Assembly (NCBI RefSeq): GCF_002970915.1
Contig: NZ_CP027190.1
Location: forward strand, 124,001-188,000
Direction: 5' to 3'
DNA length: 64,000 bases
Source: Lactobacillus sp. CBA3605
GTDB taxonomy: Bacteria > Bacillota > Bacilli > Lactobacillales > Lactobacillaceae
Within the stretch, counting starts at the first letter, position 1, and each line of letters begins with the position of its first letter. This document shows, piece by piece, positions 1-9,120 of the stretch. A model generated the notes under the pieces. It was not told where the DNA came from, ran no database searches, and was given only the letters and a program-made list of their open reading frames with translations. The translations under genes were made by a program, and so were the position numbers.

Positions 1-1366
1 TGCTGCCTAACTCAGTCATTACGATGCCTGTGATTAAGAGTGCTTGTTGTCGTTTGACAAGAAAGATGGCGGCCGTTGTAAGCCACACATAGCCTAGACT
101 TAAGGCTAAGGTTGAACTGGTAAGAGGGTGTTTAAGCCCATAATTAGTTAACCAGCCAATGATAAGGCCAACGGTTAAAAGACTAGGGAGTCGCCGTTGC
201 CAGCGCCAGGTGATTTGCCGGGGGCCAGCTAACCAAGTCTCATAGGCTAACATAATTAAAACAAAACTAAAGAAGAAGGCATTCCGGAATGGAAAACCAG
301 CTGGTTGCTGAAACAGATGCCAAATGGTATTAAATAGTTGAATGAGCATACTTAGCAATAGCGCCAGTAATAAAACGCCAGCCGCTTGACGCCGGCGTTT
401 CGTAATTTGTGGATGAACAAAATAAGTCATCACCAACAAGATGACGAAAGTCGTACAAAAAATGGTCGGCGCATGTGCTAGGCGTTGGGCATAGTTATTA
501 GCACCTAACCCTAACTGGCTAAAAACTTCGAGTCCAAATTGGGGTAAGGGCAAAAAATTTGTGATAGTTTGCGCGGTCTTCGCAGTTTGGAGCATCCCTA
601 GTGCAGTTGGAATCAACAAAAACAACGCGCTAACCACACTTAGTACCCCGGTCATTAAGACTTGTAGTAGTCGATATCGGCGTTGGTAAACAGTTTGCCA
701 AAAGCTGATCTTTTTAGTTAGGACTAATTGATAGATGAGATAGTAGCCCACAAAGAGACAAGTCATGTATCCCAAGTAGAAGTCAGTGACAATACTGATC
801 CATAGCCACCAAAAAAAACGGGCGGCATGACCAGTGGCGAGTAAATGATCGAGACCTTTAAGAATTAAAGGCAACCAAATGAGGGCATCTAGCCACATCA
901 GGTCAAAATAATTCAAGGCCACGAAACCGCATAAGCTAAAGGCCAACCCAAATAAGGCGGCTGACCGTCGATTGGTTTGGTAGTGCGATTGTAAAAAACG
1001 CGTGGTCGTTATCGCAATTGTACTGATTTTGACCATGATAATAATCGTGATACCAGTCGGCAATTGTGCAGCTGGGAACGCTAAAATAATCAAATTAAAC
1101 GGGCTCATTAAATAGTAAGCAATCGTGGGGACCATGCTCCCACCCAAAGATTGGGAAAAGGAATATAATTGGAAATTATGATTAAGCAATGCATGGCGAT
1201 AAGTCGTGAAAAATGAGAGATACTGTGTTCCCATATCACTAATCAATAAATTATGATCACCAAATGGTGTAATTTGTTGTTGCCATAAGACGGCACTGAC
1301 AATCATTAGCGCAAGCATCCCCGCTGTTAGCGGGACTGTCCATGCACGCTGTACGTTTCTTTGCAT
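1..1366 (-). CDS. YfhO-family multi-membrane glycosyltransferase-like protein (partial, 3' end beyond window)
   Basis: The reverse strand is open from an ATG at 1366 to the window edge (455 codons, no stop), preceded by GAGGTGG five bases upstream. The first transmembrane segment is about residues 10-28. The following outer loop holds SDMGTQYL with Asp44, then YSFSQSLGGS and several more hydrophobic segments. This is the pattern of the YfhO family, GT-C-fold membrane proteins thought to transfer a sugar from an undecaprenyl-phosphate carrier to a surface polymer. YfhO proteins are usually 850-900 residues, so about half is visible. It is divergent from a CsbB-like glycosyltransferase, the known partner type of YfhO. 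Family call is good; acceptor and sugar are unknown. Confidence 0.8.
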   Translation of the reverse strand, partial: MQRNVQRAWTVPLTAGMLALMIVSAVLWQQQITPFGDHNLLISDMGTQYLSFFTTYRHALLNHNFQLYSFSQSLGGSMVPTIAYYLMSPFNLIILAFPAAQLPTGITIIIMVKISTIAITTTRFLQSHYQTNRRSAALFGLAFSLCGFVALNYFDLMWLDALIWLPLILKGLDHLLATGHAARFFWWLWISIVTDFYLGYMTCLFVGYYLIYQLVLTKKISFWQTVYQRRYRLLQVLMTGVLSVVSALFLLIPTALGMLQTAKTAQTITNFLPLPQFGLEVFSQLGLGANNYAQRLAHAPTIFCTTFVILLVMTYFVHPQITKRRRQAAGVLLLALLLSMLIQLFNTIWHLFQQPAGFPFRNAFFFSFVLIMLAYETWLAGPRQITWRWQRRLPSLLTVGLIIGWLTNYGLKHPLTSSTLALSLGYVWLTTAAIFLVKRQQALLITGIVMTELGS

Positions 1367-1688
1367 CTGAACCACCTCAATAAGTTTAGGTTGTTAAAAA
1401 TAGATTGGGGAGGACAACGGACTAGTCATAAGTCGTTCAGTGCTTAAATTAGCGTTTCAATATACAATAATTTAGTCAGTGTTAGAAAGCAACCATTTGG
1501 ATTGTTTAGTTAAGTCGATTATTTAGCCGGTTAATTATAATGCAGTTTACTTCGTATTAAGTTAACGATATCGGTATAATATTAAGCATAGGACTAGACT
1601 AGTGTCTGAGTTGGTTAGTATTTGGGGTACTAACGAGCTAGTATGTCAAAATTTCAGAGTTAGATTTGTTTATTTAAGGGGGAGTTCC
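1367..1688. promoter_or_regulatory. Divergent intergenic region of the YfhO-like and CsbB-like genes
   Basis: This 322-base gap has no credible gene. A plus-strand -10 hexamer TATAAT is at 1575-1580 with a weak -35 (TTCGTA, 1551-1556), suited to the glycosyltransferase gene. A minus-strand TATAAT is at 1534-1539 for the YfhO-like gene, with no convincing -35. No clear operator was seen. Confidence 0.4.
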
Positions 1689-2690
1689 ATGATGAAGCAG
1701 CCACGGTTAACCATTGTGGTACCATGCTATAATGAAGAAGCCGTTTTACCAAAGTCGTCCGCCGTGTTGGGTGAAATTGTGACCCAATTGGTTCAAGCGC
1801 AACAAATCAATCAAGATAGCCAGGTGCTTTTTGTTGATGATGGTAGTGCGGACAAAACGTGGCAATTAATTCGCCAGTTTGAGGCGCAGAATAAAGTTTT
1901 CAGTGGCTTGAAATTTAGTCGCAACTTTGGTCATCAAAATGCGTTAATGGCGGGTATGAAAGTCGCTGGCAAATTTTCGGATGCGGTAGTGACGATTGAT
2001 GCGGATTTACAAGATGATCCAAATCTAATTCCCGAAATGGTCGCTCGTTTTAAAGCAGGCAATGAAGTGGTTTTAGGGGTCCGCAACGACCGGACGAGTG
2101 ATTCACACTTTAAACGTTGGACTGCAGAAACATTCTATCGCTTGATGCGGCATATCGGCGTTCAATTAGTGCCAGATCATGCAGATTTTCGGTTGCTTAG
2201 CCAGCGGGCGGTAGCGACTTTAATGCGTTATCATGAAACGAATTTGTTTTTGCGTGGCATTGTACCGCAACTTGGGTTAAAAACAAGTAAGCTATATTAT
2301 CGGCGTAAGCCCCGTCTGGCTGGTGAATCAAAGTATCCATTTAAAAAGATGATGGCATTTGCCATTGATGGGATTACATCATTTTCGGTAGCGCCAATTA
2401 AAGCGATTATGACGCTCGGGTTGTTTGTCATCGGGATTAGTCTATTGATGTTAATTTACGCGACTGTACGTTTTTTTACAGGAAATGTGATTGATGGCTG
2501 GACCTCGTTAATGATGAGTTTATGGTTCTTAGGAGGTATTCAATTGATTGGCATAAGTATTATTGGGGAATACATCGGTAAGATCTTTGCGGAAGTTAAA
2601 CACCGGCCACGCTATATTATCGAAACGGATGATTACAGTGCGGCTCAGCAACCCGCCTTATTTACGAAGCACCAACAGTACAATGACTAA
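1689..2690 (+). CDS. CsbB/GtrB-type family 2 glycosyltransferase (undecaprenyl-phosphate sugar transferase)
   Basis: 333-residue protein. The N-terminal GT-A domain opens with TIVVPCYNEE (residues 8-17), has VDDGSADKTW (49-58) and the metal-binding DADLQDD (104-110). Two transmembrane helices follow at about 240-300 with a short cytosolic tail. This is the layout of CsbB, GtrB and YkoT-like enzymes that load a sugar from a nucleotide donor onto undecaprenyl phosphate at the inner face of the membrane. ATG 1689 was chosen because AAGGGGGAG lies just upstream; the frame is open further 5' but without a ribosome site. The stop overlaps the next start by 8 bases, suggesting coupled translation. 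Donor sugar unknown. Confidence 0.85.
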   Translation: MMKQPRLTIVVPCYNEEAVLPKSSAVLGEIVTQLVQAQQINQDSQVLFVDDGSADKTWQLIRQFEAQNKVFSGLKFSRNFGHQNALMAGMKVAGKFSDAVVTIDADLQDDPNLIPEMVARFKAGNEVVLGVRNDRTSDSHFKRWTAETFYRLMRHIGVQLVPDHADFRLLSQRAVATLMRYHETNLFLRGIVPQLGLKTSKLYYRRKPRLAGESKYPFKKMMAFAIDGITSFSVAPIKAIMTLGLFVIGISLLMLIYATVRFFTGNVIDGWTSLMMSLWFLGGIQLIGISIIGEYIGKIFAEVKHRPRYIIETDDYSAAQQPALFTKHQQYND

Positions 2691-4725
2691 GCGATTACTG
2701 GTTGGCCTGAATTGGTTAGCTGCTGGGATTTTGTGCTGGGCTGTTGGCTTTGCCATCTTCTTGCCAATTCATTTTTTTGCTGACCAAGACTGGGTGTCAC
2801 CAGTCGTCAGTGTTTTGCTTGTTTTAGGCTTAATTTTGATTTTAAGTGGTTTAAAAGCCTGGATTAACCAGTGGTCGGTCCGTGCTTATCGGTATTGGTT
2901 GTGGGGGTTAGGTGGCTTAATTGTCATTGTTCAAGTCTGGGTAGCGGTGCACTTTGTCGATGCCAGCCGGGCCGATGCCTTTTTTGTCCGTAATCAAGCG
3001 CTAGCGCTGGTTCAAGGTAAGTCTAACTGGGCGGAATATTTTAAAGTCTATCCGAACAATGTTAATTTTACGTTATTGGAAGCGGGCTTACTAAAAGGGG
3101 TGCTAGCGTTAGGTCTAAAAACGCCATGGGTCTTGTTAAATTGCTTACGTTTTATCTGGTTAGATACTGGGTTAATTGCTGGATTAAGTCTACTGTGGCA
3201 TTGGCAACGTTGGCGACCTGGGGCGTTCGGCTTGATGCTGACTTGGTTAGTTAGTGTGCCTGTGTATGCCTATGCATTATTCGCTTATACGGATGCCTTA
3301 GTTATGCCATTAATAATTGATATTTTAGCGCTTAGTTGGTGGTGGGGCACTAAAACGGGGTGGTCACGTTGGCTAGCTGGTGGCACGACATGGATTTTGC
3401 TTGGTTTAGGCGTCGTGATGAAAAGTAACATGATTGTGTTATGGTTGGCGGCGGTGATTACTTTACTAGTTGCTGGTGTACAGCGGCACTTATCATGGCA
3501 GTTAGTGCTAAAATGGCTGGTTGGTAGTATCGTTATTTTAGGCTTAATGTCAGCGGGGCTATCTAAGTTAGCAACGCAAGCTGGCTATCAAAAAGATGTG
3601 AATGCTGCGGTACCAGTGACTAGTTGGATTGCAATGAGTTTGAATCCGAAGACTAATGGGCAATATAATAATGCCGATTTTACTCGCGTTCGCCGTATCC
3701 CGACACAGGCGGGCAAACAAAAAATGACGCAGAAGATGATTAGGTCACGCTTGAAAACCTTACGACCAACTGGAATCGCAGTTCATGTGATTAGGAAATT
3801 ACGGGTATTTTTAGCAACTGGCGATTTCGATAGCTTTAAGCTCACAACACAATGGTTACGGGAACCTGGTTGGTATCGGCAACGACAGCGTACGATTCAA
3901 TTCTGGTTAGTGATGGTAACCCAATCCTGGTATCTGGTTTTACTAATTGGGAGTATCGGTGTTTTAGTGACGCGCAGTCAGCATCGCTTAATGGTCGGTT
4001 TCTTGGTCCTAACAATATTAGGGCTAACGAGTTTTCACGTGTTGTTGTGGGAAGTTGAACCACGGTATGCCTTGCCCTTATTGCCAGTAGTCATGTTACT
4101 CGGCTGTCTTGGTTGGGCCCACCGGCCAGACCGGAAATTAACCTTGCACCGCCGGCAACTTTATAGCGGTTTGGCTATTTTAGGTGCTGGATTCAGTTTG
4201 TGGAGTATTCGTCAGACTAGTCGTAGTACATCAATAACCGGTTATAGTGCCGCTCGTCAAGGGAATGGTGCGTACTTTACACCAAATCGACGAACGCTGC
4301 AGCCAGGACAAGTATTACGCGTTAAATTACCAGTGTCGGTGGCAAGTAATCAGTTACGATTACTGCCTAAATCAACGCACGGGTTAGTGACAGTTAAGTT
4401 ACAGGTTGGTCAGCAGCGACTACAACGTACCGGCCAGCCAAAGCAGGTTGCTAAAATGAGTTATCCGACTACGCCAGCGGCAACTTTAACGGTGACCATT
4501 ATTAATCGCGGCAAGTTGCCGGTTCAATATGGTTCAGTGCAGACGCAATATAGTCAACAAACGGGACGTATCCTGCGGCAGCCGCAAAATAGCTTACAGT
4601 ATTCAGTTGCTATGACGCATGCACCTACCAGTTTAACTGGAACTAAAACAATTGTTGGGTTTGTTGGTACTGTATTAGTGTTTGTTTTGACTCGTTTGTG
4701 GTGGCGACCACGCCAGGTTAATTAA
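2683..4725 (+). CDS. Large multi-membrane GT-C-like protein coupled to the CsbB-like enzyme
   Basis: 680-residue protein with roughly a dozen hydrophobic segments, then a long C-terminal soluble part (about residues 510-650) and a final membrane helix before a basic tail. The loop after the third helix (FVDASRADAFFVRNQALALVQG) looks like the acidic outer loop of GT-C glycosyltransferases. ATG 2683 overlaps the upstream stop (ATGACTAA), so the start is set by translational coupling. With the preceding Und-P-sugar synthase it may act as the outward transferase of a surface glycosylation pathway. I do not recognise a named family, so that role is inference. Confidence 0.65.
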   Translation: MTKRLLVGLNWLAAGILCWAVGFAIFLPIHFFADQDWVSPVVSVLLVLGLILILSGLKAWINQWSVRAYRYWLWGLGGLIVIVQVWVAVHFVDASRADAFFVRNQALALVQGKSNWAEYFKVYPNNVNFTLLEAGLLKGVLALGLKTPWVLLNCLRFIWLDTGLIAGLSLLWHWQRWRPGAFGLMLTWLVSVPVYAYALFAYTDALVMPLIIDILALSWWWGTKTGWSRWLAGGTTWILLGLGVVMKSNMIVLWLAAVITLLVAGVQRHLSWQLVLKWLVGSIVILGLMSAGLSKLATQAGYQKDVNAAVPVTSWIAMSLNPKTNGQYNNADFTRVRRIPTQAGKQKMTQKMIRSRLKTLRPTGIAVHVIRKLRVFLATGDFDSFKLTTQWLREPGWYRQRQRTIQFWLVMVTQSWYLVLLIGSIGVLVTRSQHRLMVGFLVLTILGLTSFHVLLWEVEPRYALPLLPVVMLLGCLGWAHRPDRKLTLHRRQLYSGLAILGAGFSLWSIRQTSRSTSITGYSAARQGNGAYFTPNRRTLQPGQVLRVKLPVSVASNQLRLLPKSTHGLVTVKLQVGQQRLQRTGQPKQVAKMSYPTTPAATLTVTIINRGKLPVQYGSVQTQYSQQTGRILRQPQNSLQYSVAMTHAPTSLTGTKTIVGFVGTVLVFVLTRLWWRPRQVN

Positions 4726-4728
4726 CTA

Positions 4729-4774
4729 AGTCCTAGGCTAATCAGATTATAGTGATTAGCCTAGGACCTTTTAT
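4729..4774 (+). terminator. Rho-independent terminator after the glycosyltransferase pair
   Basis: A 15-bp perfect stem (4730-4744 with 4753-4767), an 8-base loop and a short T-rich tail (CTTTTA) directly follow the stop codon. Confidence 0.9.
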
Positions 4775-4816
4775 TAATCGTAATTATTTTGATTTGTTCA
4801 AATTTAAATGATCAAC

Positions 4817-4846
4817 TTGATAAGCGTCAGCGTTGTTTGCTATAAT
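4817..4846 (+). promoter_or_regulatory. Promoter upstream of the first GT-C paralogue
   Basis: TTGATA (4817-4822), 18-base spacer, TATAAT (4841-4846). It implies a 5' leader of about 220 bases before the start at 5075. Confidence 0.6.
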
Positions 4847-4930
4847 CACAATTAATTTAGTGAACTGAAGGCCGGAAAATAGGCACTGAGTTACGCTAGT
4901 TTGGATATGCTAAAATGAGTAGTATAAAAT

Positions 4931-5027
4931 ATGAAAATCGCCTATAATTAAAAAGGTCGTTTTCATTTAAATGTCAATGCTAACCAGTTATTGATAACTT
5001 TTGAGGGGTTAGCTTTAACATTGACAT
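4931..5027 (+). promoter_or_regulatory. Structured 5' leader with a bulged 15-bp inverted repeat
   Basis: ATGTCAATGCTAACC (4971-4985) pairs with 5007-5013 plus 5020-5027, leaving six unpaired bases (TTTAAC) on the 3' arm. The enclosed loop holds a second perfect hairpin, AGTTAT/ATAACT (4986-4999). An imperfect hairpin (ATGAAAA/TTTTCAT, about 4931-4967) lies just before. No known riboswitch class is recognised; it may be a protein-binding site or leader RNA structure. The rest of the 4775-5074 gap shows nothing else. Confidence 0.45.
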
Positions 5028-5074
5028 AGTATAAACAATTTTTAGATGCGCCATTTGGGGAGGAAACGTTACTT

Positions 5075-6826
5075 ATGTCTAAGAATAAAAGGGCGATTGT
5101 TATTATTTGCCTTGCCGTACTTTTATTGATGAGTCCACTGATTTTTAATCAACAGGCCTTATTAGGTGTTGATGGTTATTTTCAATATAGTCGAATTTAT
5201 GAAGCTGCCATGCAATTAAAGAACCATAATATTAGTTTTATTAATATTTATTCATTTCAACAAGCTGGACGAATTGTTAATAGTCTATATAGTCCACTAA
5301 TTACTTATCTTGCCGGGGCCGTGTTATTGCTAGTGGGTACCTGGTATCGTTTCCAATTAGTAAGTATTTTTCTAGTTTACTTCATTAGTGGCTATGTGAC
5401 CTATCATGCCGCACGTCATTTTCAATTATCACAACGGCTATCATTGGCATTAGGGATTATTTTTCTAAGTTCTAATGCGGTCTATGGGTTTATTTTTGGG
5501 GTCACTTGGCGATCAATTGCGTTTGGGCTACTGCCGATATTTATCGGGCCAATGCTAGATCTGTATAAGGGGGACTGGCGATTACCCGCAATGCTTAAAC
5601 TGGGCATCTATATTGGCATCTTGGCTCAATTTCAAGTTTTAACAGTTGCGTTATTGCTCCCGTTCTTAATCCCATTTTTTGTTCGTGGTTTGTGGCAATC
5701 TAGATTCAAACTAAAAGCCCTATTAAATTTATTAGTAGCAGTGTTGTTAGCACTTTTACTTAGTTTAAATGCGCTACTCCCGTTGTTAGAGGTTTACCGT
5801 GGCAATACGTTAATTCCACCGGTTGCAATGGATATGATGAGCAATACCAGTTTGATTCTACAGCCAATTTATAATAGCGTTGATTCCAATAGTGATATTG
5901 TCATGACGGTAATCGTCTACGCAATGGTGATGGGGCTAATTATGTTCTGGTCGCGATTACATGGATTTACCAAGTTACTGGCCGTCGTTGCTTTATGTTA
6001 TGCAATCGCGGGTACAAGTTTAATTCCTTGGGATTTAATTCAAAAAAACATGCCATATTTGCAATCATTTTTACAAATGCCGCGCCGTATTTCACTAGTT
6101 GGGACGCCATTTCTAATTGTTGCGGCGGCGCTCATCTATCATGACGCTGCCCGCGGCACTGAAAGTGTAAAATTGCATAAGGGACTGGTCTTTGCGAGTC
6201 TATTGCTAGCGCTGTTATCATTGTTACTCTGCACGCAAAAAGTTGTAAAAAATGTGCATCGGACGTTACAACCGACCACCTCCTTGGCTAGTGGCCTGCA
6301 AACTGCGGACAATAATGTGCATTCTAAATTGACGCATTTTATGCAATTGCAACCGGCTTTTCATACACGTGATTTAAGCAAACTAATCCGAGAAGCTGAT
6401 CGGACGACGCCGGACTATATTCCGATTACGCATAAAGTTGAAACCCATGCGAATGTTTACAAGGCTTATTTAAAGAGATTTTCAGCGCAAAAGCATAAGT
6501 TTAGCTATCGGGTTGTGAGGGCTGGTGTTCGGTTAACATGGACGGCCAAGCAAGCTAAGACGCGCTCTGTGCCTGTCGTAGCTTATCGACGGTCAACATT
6601 AACTTTAAATGGAAAACCATTAACACATCAGCAAATGAAACATAATTGGGTTGGGGACATTTCCATTAAGCAGCATCGGGGGCGTAATGTCTTGACTGTT
6701 CGGTATACCCCTAGCCGGATCACTACGCTGGGTACGAACGTAACGCTTGGGGTGTGGGTGGTCGTTATCTTAGCGATAATTCAGCAGGCATTTAGTCAGT
6801 TGCGACGTCGCCGGTTGGTTGTGTAA
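5075..6826 (+). CDS. GT-C-like membrane protein, paralogue 1 (PTPS-related/YfhO-like)
   Basis: 583-residue protein: N-terminal membrane helix, an outer loop with GVDGYFQYSRIYEAAMQLKN and YSFQQAGRIVN, about ten further helices to residue 400, a soluble stretch of about 140 residues and a final C-terminal helix with an RRRR tail. The Asp-x3-Gln-Tyr and YSF-x-Q-x2-G pattern of the first outer loop recurs in the YfhO-like protein at 1-1366, which suggests a common GT-C fold. It also resembles the membrane family labelled 6-pyruvoyl-tetrahydropterin synthase related. About half identical by eye to the product at 12287. GGGGAGG lies 11 bases before the ATG. Substrate unknown. Confidence 0.7.
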   Translation: MSKNKRAIVIICLAVLLLMSPLIFNQQALLGVDGYFQYSRIYEAAMQLKNHNISFINIYSFQQAGRIVNSLYSPLITYLAGAVLLLVGTWYRFQLVSIFLVYFISGYVTYHAARHFQLSQRLSLALGIIFLSSNAVYGFIFGVTWRSIAFGLLPIFIGPMLDLYKGDWRLPAMLKLGIYIGILAQFQVLTVALLLPFLIPFFVRGLWQSRFKLKALLNLLVAVLLALLLSLNALLPLLEVYRGNTLIPPVAMDMMSNTSLILQPIYNSVDSNSDIVMTVIVYAMVMGLIMFWSRLHGFTKLLAVVALCYAIAGTSLIPWDLIQKNMPYLQSFLQMPRRISLVGTPFLIVAAALIYHDAARGTESVKLHKGLVFASLLLALLSLLLCTQKVVKNVHRTLQPTTSLASGLQTADNNVHSKLTHFMQLQPAFHTRDLSKLIREADRTTPDYIPITHKVETHANVYKAYLKRFSAQKHKFSYRVVRAGVRLTWTAKQAKTRSVPVVAYRRSTLTLNGKPLTHQQMKHNWVGDISIKQHRGRNVLTVRYTPSRITTLGTNVTLGVWVVVILAIIQQAFSQLRRRRLVV

Positions 6827-6921
6827 ATTGGTTGTTCGTGACTTTGAGTCATAAACAGCTGATTACTATGAAATTAGCTATTTAATTAAACGATGCTTAC
6901 CAGTTGAAAAAACTGTAACTT

Positions 6922-6977
6922 AAATAAAGTGCGACGAAAAACGGTTGTTAAGTTTTTCGTCGCACTTTATTTTGGAA
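6922..6977. terminator. Strong bidirectional-type terminator
   Basis: A 20-bp perfect stem (6922-6941 with 6953-6972) with an 11-base loop, A-rich on the left and T-rich on the right. It separates the paralogue gene from the MurNAc operon promoter. Confidence 0.92.
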
Positions 6978-7088
6978 GGTTTTATAAGTGATTTATTAGT
7001 TATTGACTTGAGAATTTAAAAATAAATTTGTTTTTAAAGTCTTTTATTGAATAATAGTTTCAAAAATAAAAGAATATATTAAAACATA

Positions 7089-7117
7089 TTGTAATTTAAA
7101 TACATTGATGGTATATT
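7089..7117 (+). promoter_or_regulatory. Promoter of the MurNAc salvage operon
   Basis: TTGTAA (7089-7094), 17-base spacer, TATATT (7112-7117). A cre site begins 14 bases downstream. The A+T-rich stretch 7000-7088 holds no gene. Confidence 0.65.
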
Positions 7118-7130
7118 AATGACAAGCAAA

Positions 7131-7144
7131 TGAAAACGATTTCA
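7131..7144 (+). promoter_or_regulatory. cre site (CcpA catabolite repression)
   Basis: TGAAAACGATTTCA fits the Firmicutes cre consensus TGWAANCGNTNWCA at every position. Sitting at the start of the transcript, it should let CcpA/HPr-Ser-P block transcription when preferred sugars are present. Confidence 0.9.
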
Positions 7145-7162
7145 TTGAAAGGAGCGAGACTC

Positions 7163-8218
7163 ATGCTTGGTTTTTCGGTTTATTTGAATCAGCCATTAGA
7201 TACGCATCAATTTGAAAAAATGGCCAGCTTACAACAAGCCGGCTTTACCGGCGTCTTCACCTCGTTACATATTCCTGAAGAGGATGCGACGCAATATTTA
7301 GCACGGCTCAAGACTTTGGGTGCGGCCTGCCAGCGATTAGGTCTAACGTTGACCGCTGATGTGTCGGCGGCGGGTATGCGACGGATGGGACTAGCCATTG
7401 AGAATCCCAACGACATGATGGCATTAGGCGTTACTACCTTAAGAATTGATGATGGTGTTGAGATGGCAACTATTGCGTCCCTGTCACAGCAACTTCCAAT
7501 TGCACTGAATGCAAGTACGATTACGACAGCCAATATTTTGGCGTTAAAGGCGGCTAATGCCAATTTTGATCATTTGGAAGCTTGGCACAACTATTATCCA
7601 CGTCCCGAAACGGGATTAGATGAGGCCTGGTTGAAAACGAAGAATCAATGGTTACAAGCACAAGGGTTTACGACTATGGCATTTGTTGCCGGTGATGCTG
7701 AGCGACGTGGTCCCATTAAGGCGGGGTTACCAACGTTAGAATGTGATCGTAATCGTCAACCATTAGCCGCGGCTTTGAATTTATTACGATATGATCATGT
7801 CGATCGTGTCTATATTGGGGACCCAGCACTGAGTTGCCGCGTTCGCTACCAATTCGAACAGTATTTTAAAAATGATATTTTACAATTAACTGGTCGAACG
7901 ACTGTCCCAGCATTGTATGATCAGCTTTGGCATAATCGGATTGATGTGGCGCGTGATGTGGTGCGACTCGTCGAAGGCCGTCAACGGTTAACTGCGATTA
8001 TGCCTGTGCCGCCAGTTAGTCGACCAATTGGCGCCATTACAATTGATAATGACGCATACGGTCGCTATGTTGGCGAATTACAACTGATTAAACGCGGGTT
8101 GGCGCCGGATCAACGGGTGAACGTTGTCGGTCAAATCAGTGCTGCAGATGTGGCGTTATTACCATTAATTGGTGGTAATCAGGCCGTGAAGATAATTAAG
8201 GAGGAACCTAACCAATGA
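7163..8218 (+). CDS. mupG: MupG-type 6-phospho-N-acetylmuramidase (DUF871 family)
   Basis: 351-residue cytosolic protein starting [10 protein letters not shown]. It has an N-terminal TIM-barrel part ([10 protein letters not shown], about 35-45; Asp-containing LRIDDGVEM near 92-100) and a C-terminal cyclophilin-like part ([20 protein letters not shown]), the two halves of the DUF871 family. MupG cleaves MurNAc-6-phosphate-GlcNAc, releasing MurNAc-6-P for MurQ. ATG 7163 was chosen over an upstream in-frame ATG because AAAGGAG lies 8 bases before it. It overlaps murQ by 4 bases (ATGA). First gene of the operon; the context with murQ and murP makes the call firm. Confidence 0.92.
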   Translation: MLGFSVYLNQPLDTHQFEKMASLQQAGFTGVFTSLHIPEEDATQYLARLKTLGAACQRLGLTLTADVSAAGMRRMGLAIENPNDMMALGVTTLRIDDGVEMATIASLSQQLPIALNASTITTANILALKAANANFDHLEAWHNYYPRPETGLDEAWLKTKNQWLQAQGFTTMAFVAGDAERRGPIKAGLPTLECDRNRQPLAAALNLLRYDHVDRVYIGDPALSCRVRYQFEQYFKNDILQLTGRTTVPALYDQLWHNRIDVARDVVRLVEGRQRLTAIMPVPPVSRPIGAITIDNDAYGRYVGELQLIKRGLAPDQRVNVVGQISAADVALLPLIGGNQAVKIIKEEPNQ

Positions 8219-9102
8219 ATTTAAGTCACTTAACTACTGAAACGCGTAATCAGAAAACGATGGCGCTCGACACCATGCCGGTTGCAGATGTTTTAACTTT
8301 AATGAATCAGGAAGATCAAAAGGTACCGACAGCGATTGCAAAAGTTTTACCCCAAGTTGAAACCGCTGTCAAAAGCATCATTAAAAGTTTCCAATCTGGT
8401 GGTCGCTTATTTTATATTGGCGCTGGCACTAGTGGACGCTTAGGCGTATTAGATGCTGCGGAGTGTGTGCCAACCTTTGGAACTGAGCCCGAGATGGTTC
8501 AAGGCTTAATCGCTGGTGGCATGACTGCCATGACCGTTGCAGTCGAAGGTGCAGAGGATTCTAAAGCATTTGGCAAACAAGATCTCGTCACTGCGCATTT
8601 AACCGCTAATGATACGGTTGTCGGGATTGCCGCAAGCGGTCGGACACCTTACGTGATTGGTGGTTTAGATTATGCCAAGACGGTGGGGGCAGCAACGGTG
8701 AGCTTGGCCTGTAATCCAGGAGCACTTATTAGTGAGCATGCGGATACTGCCATTGAAGTGGATGTTGGTCCTGAAATTTTAACTGGGTCAACCCGGCTAA
8801 AGTCAGGGACGGCTCAAAAATTAGTTTTGAATATGTTGTCGACTGTTTCAATGATTGGCATTGGTAAGGTCTATCAAAATTTAATGGTCGATGTTAAACC
8901 TACTAATGAAAAATTGGTTGAACGTGCTAAGCGCATCATCATGCAAGCCACGGATTGTTCAAGTACAACGGCAACGACGGCGTTTATCGCAGCAGATCAA
9001 GATGTGAAATTGGCAATCGTAATGGTTTTGACGGATTTGGATCATGATGAGGCGGCTAAACGATTACAAGCTGGGCAAGGTTTTGTTAGGAAAGCAATTT
9101 AA
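8215..9102 (+). CDS. murQ: N-acetylmuramic acid 6-phosphate etherase
   Basis: 295 residues, the usual MurQ length. A SIS sugar-phosphate-binding domain carries [16 protein letters not shown] (about 69-84), the family signature, and the C-terminal helical part ([24 protein letters not shown]) is typical. It removes the lactyl ether of MurNAc-6-P to give GlcNAc-6-P and D-lactate. AAGGAGG precedes the ATG, which overlaps the mupG stop, so translation is probably coupled. Second gene of the cell-wall sugar salvage operon. Confidence 0.96.
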   Translation: MNLSHLTTETRNQKTMALDTMPVADVLTLMNQEDQKVPTAIAKVLPQVETAVKSIIKSFQSGGRLFYIGAGTSGRLGVLDAAECVPTFGTEPEMVQGLIAGGMTAMTVAVEGAEDSKAFGKQDLVTAHLTANDTVVGIAASGRTPYVIGGLDYAKTVGAATVSLACNPGALISEHADTAIEVDVGPEILTGSTRLKSGTAQKLVLNMLSTVSMIGIGKVYQNLMVDVKPTNEKLVERAKRIIMQATDCSSTTATTAFIAADQDVKLAIVMVLTDLDHDEAAKRLQAGQGFVRKAI

Positions 9103-9120
9103 TTAAGGAGGATTAAGCAG

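Noticed and set aside
3842..4063. Antisense open frame inside the 680-residue membrane protein gene
   Set aside because: No ribosome site, no protein-like composition, and fully inside a well supported gene on the other strand.
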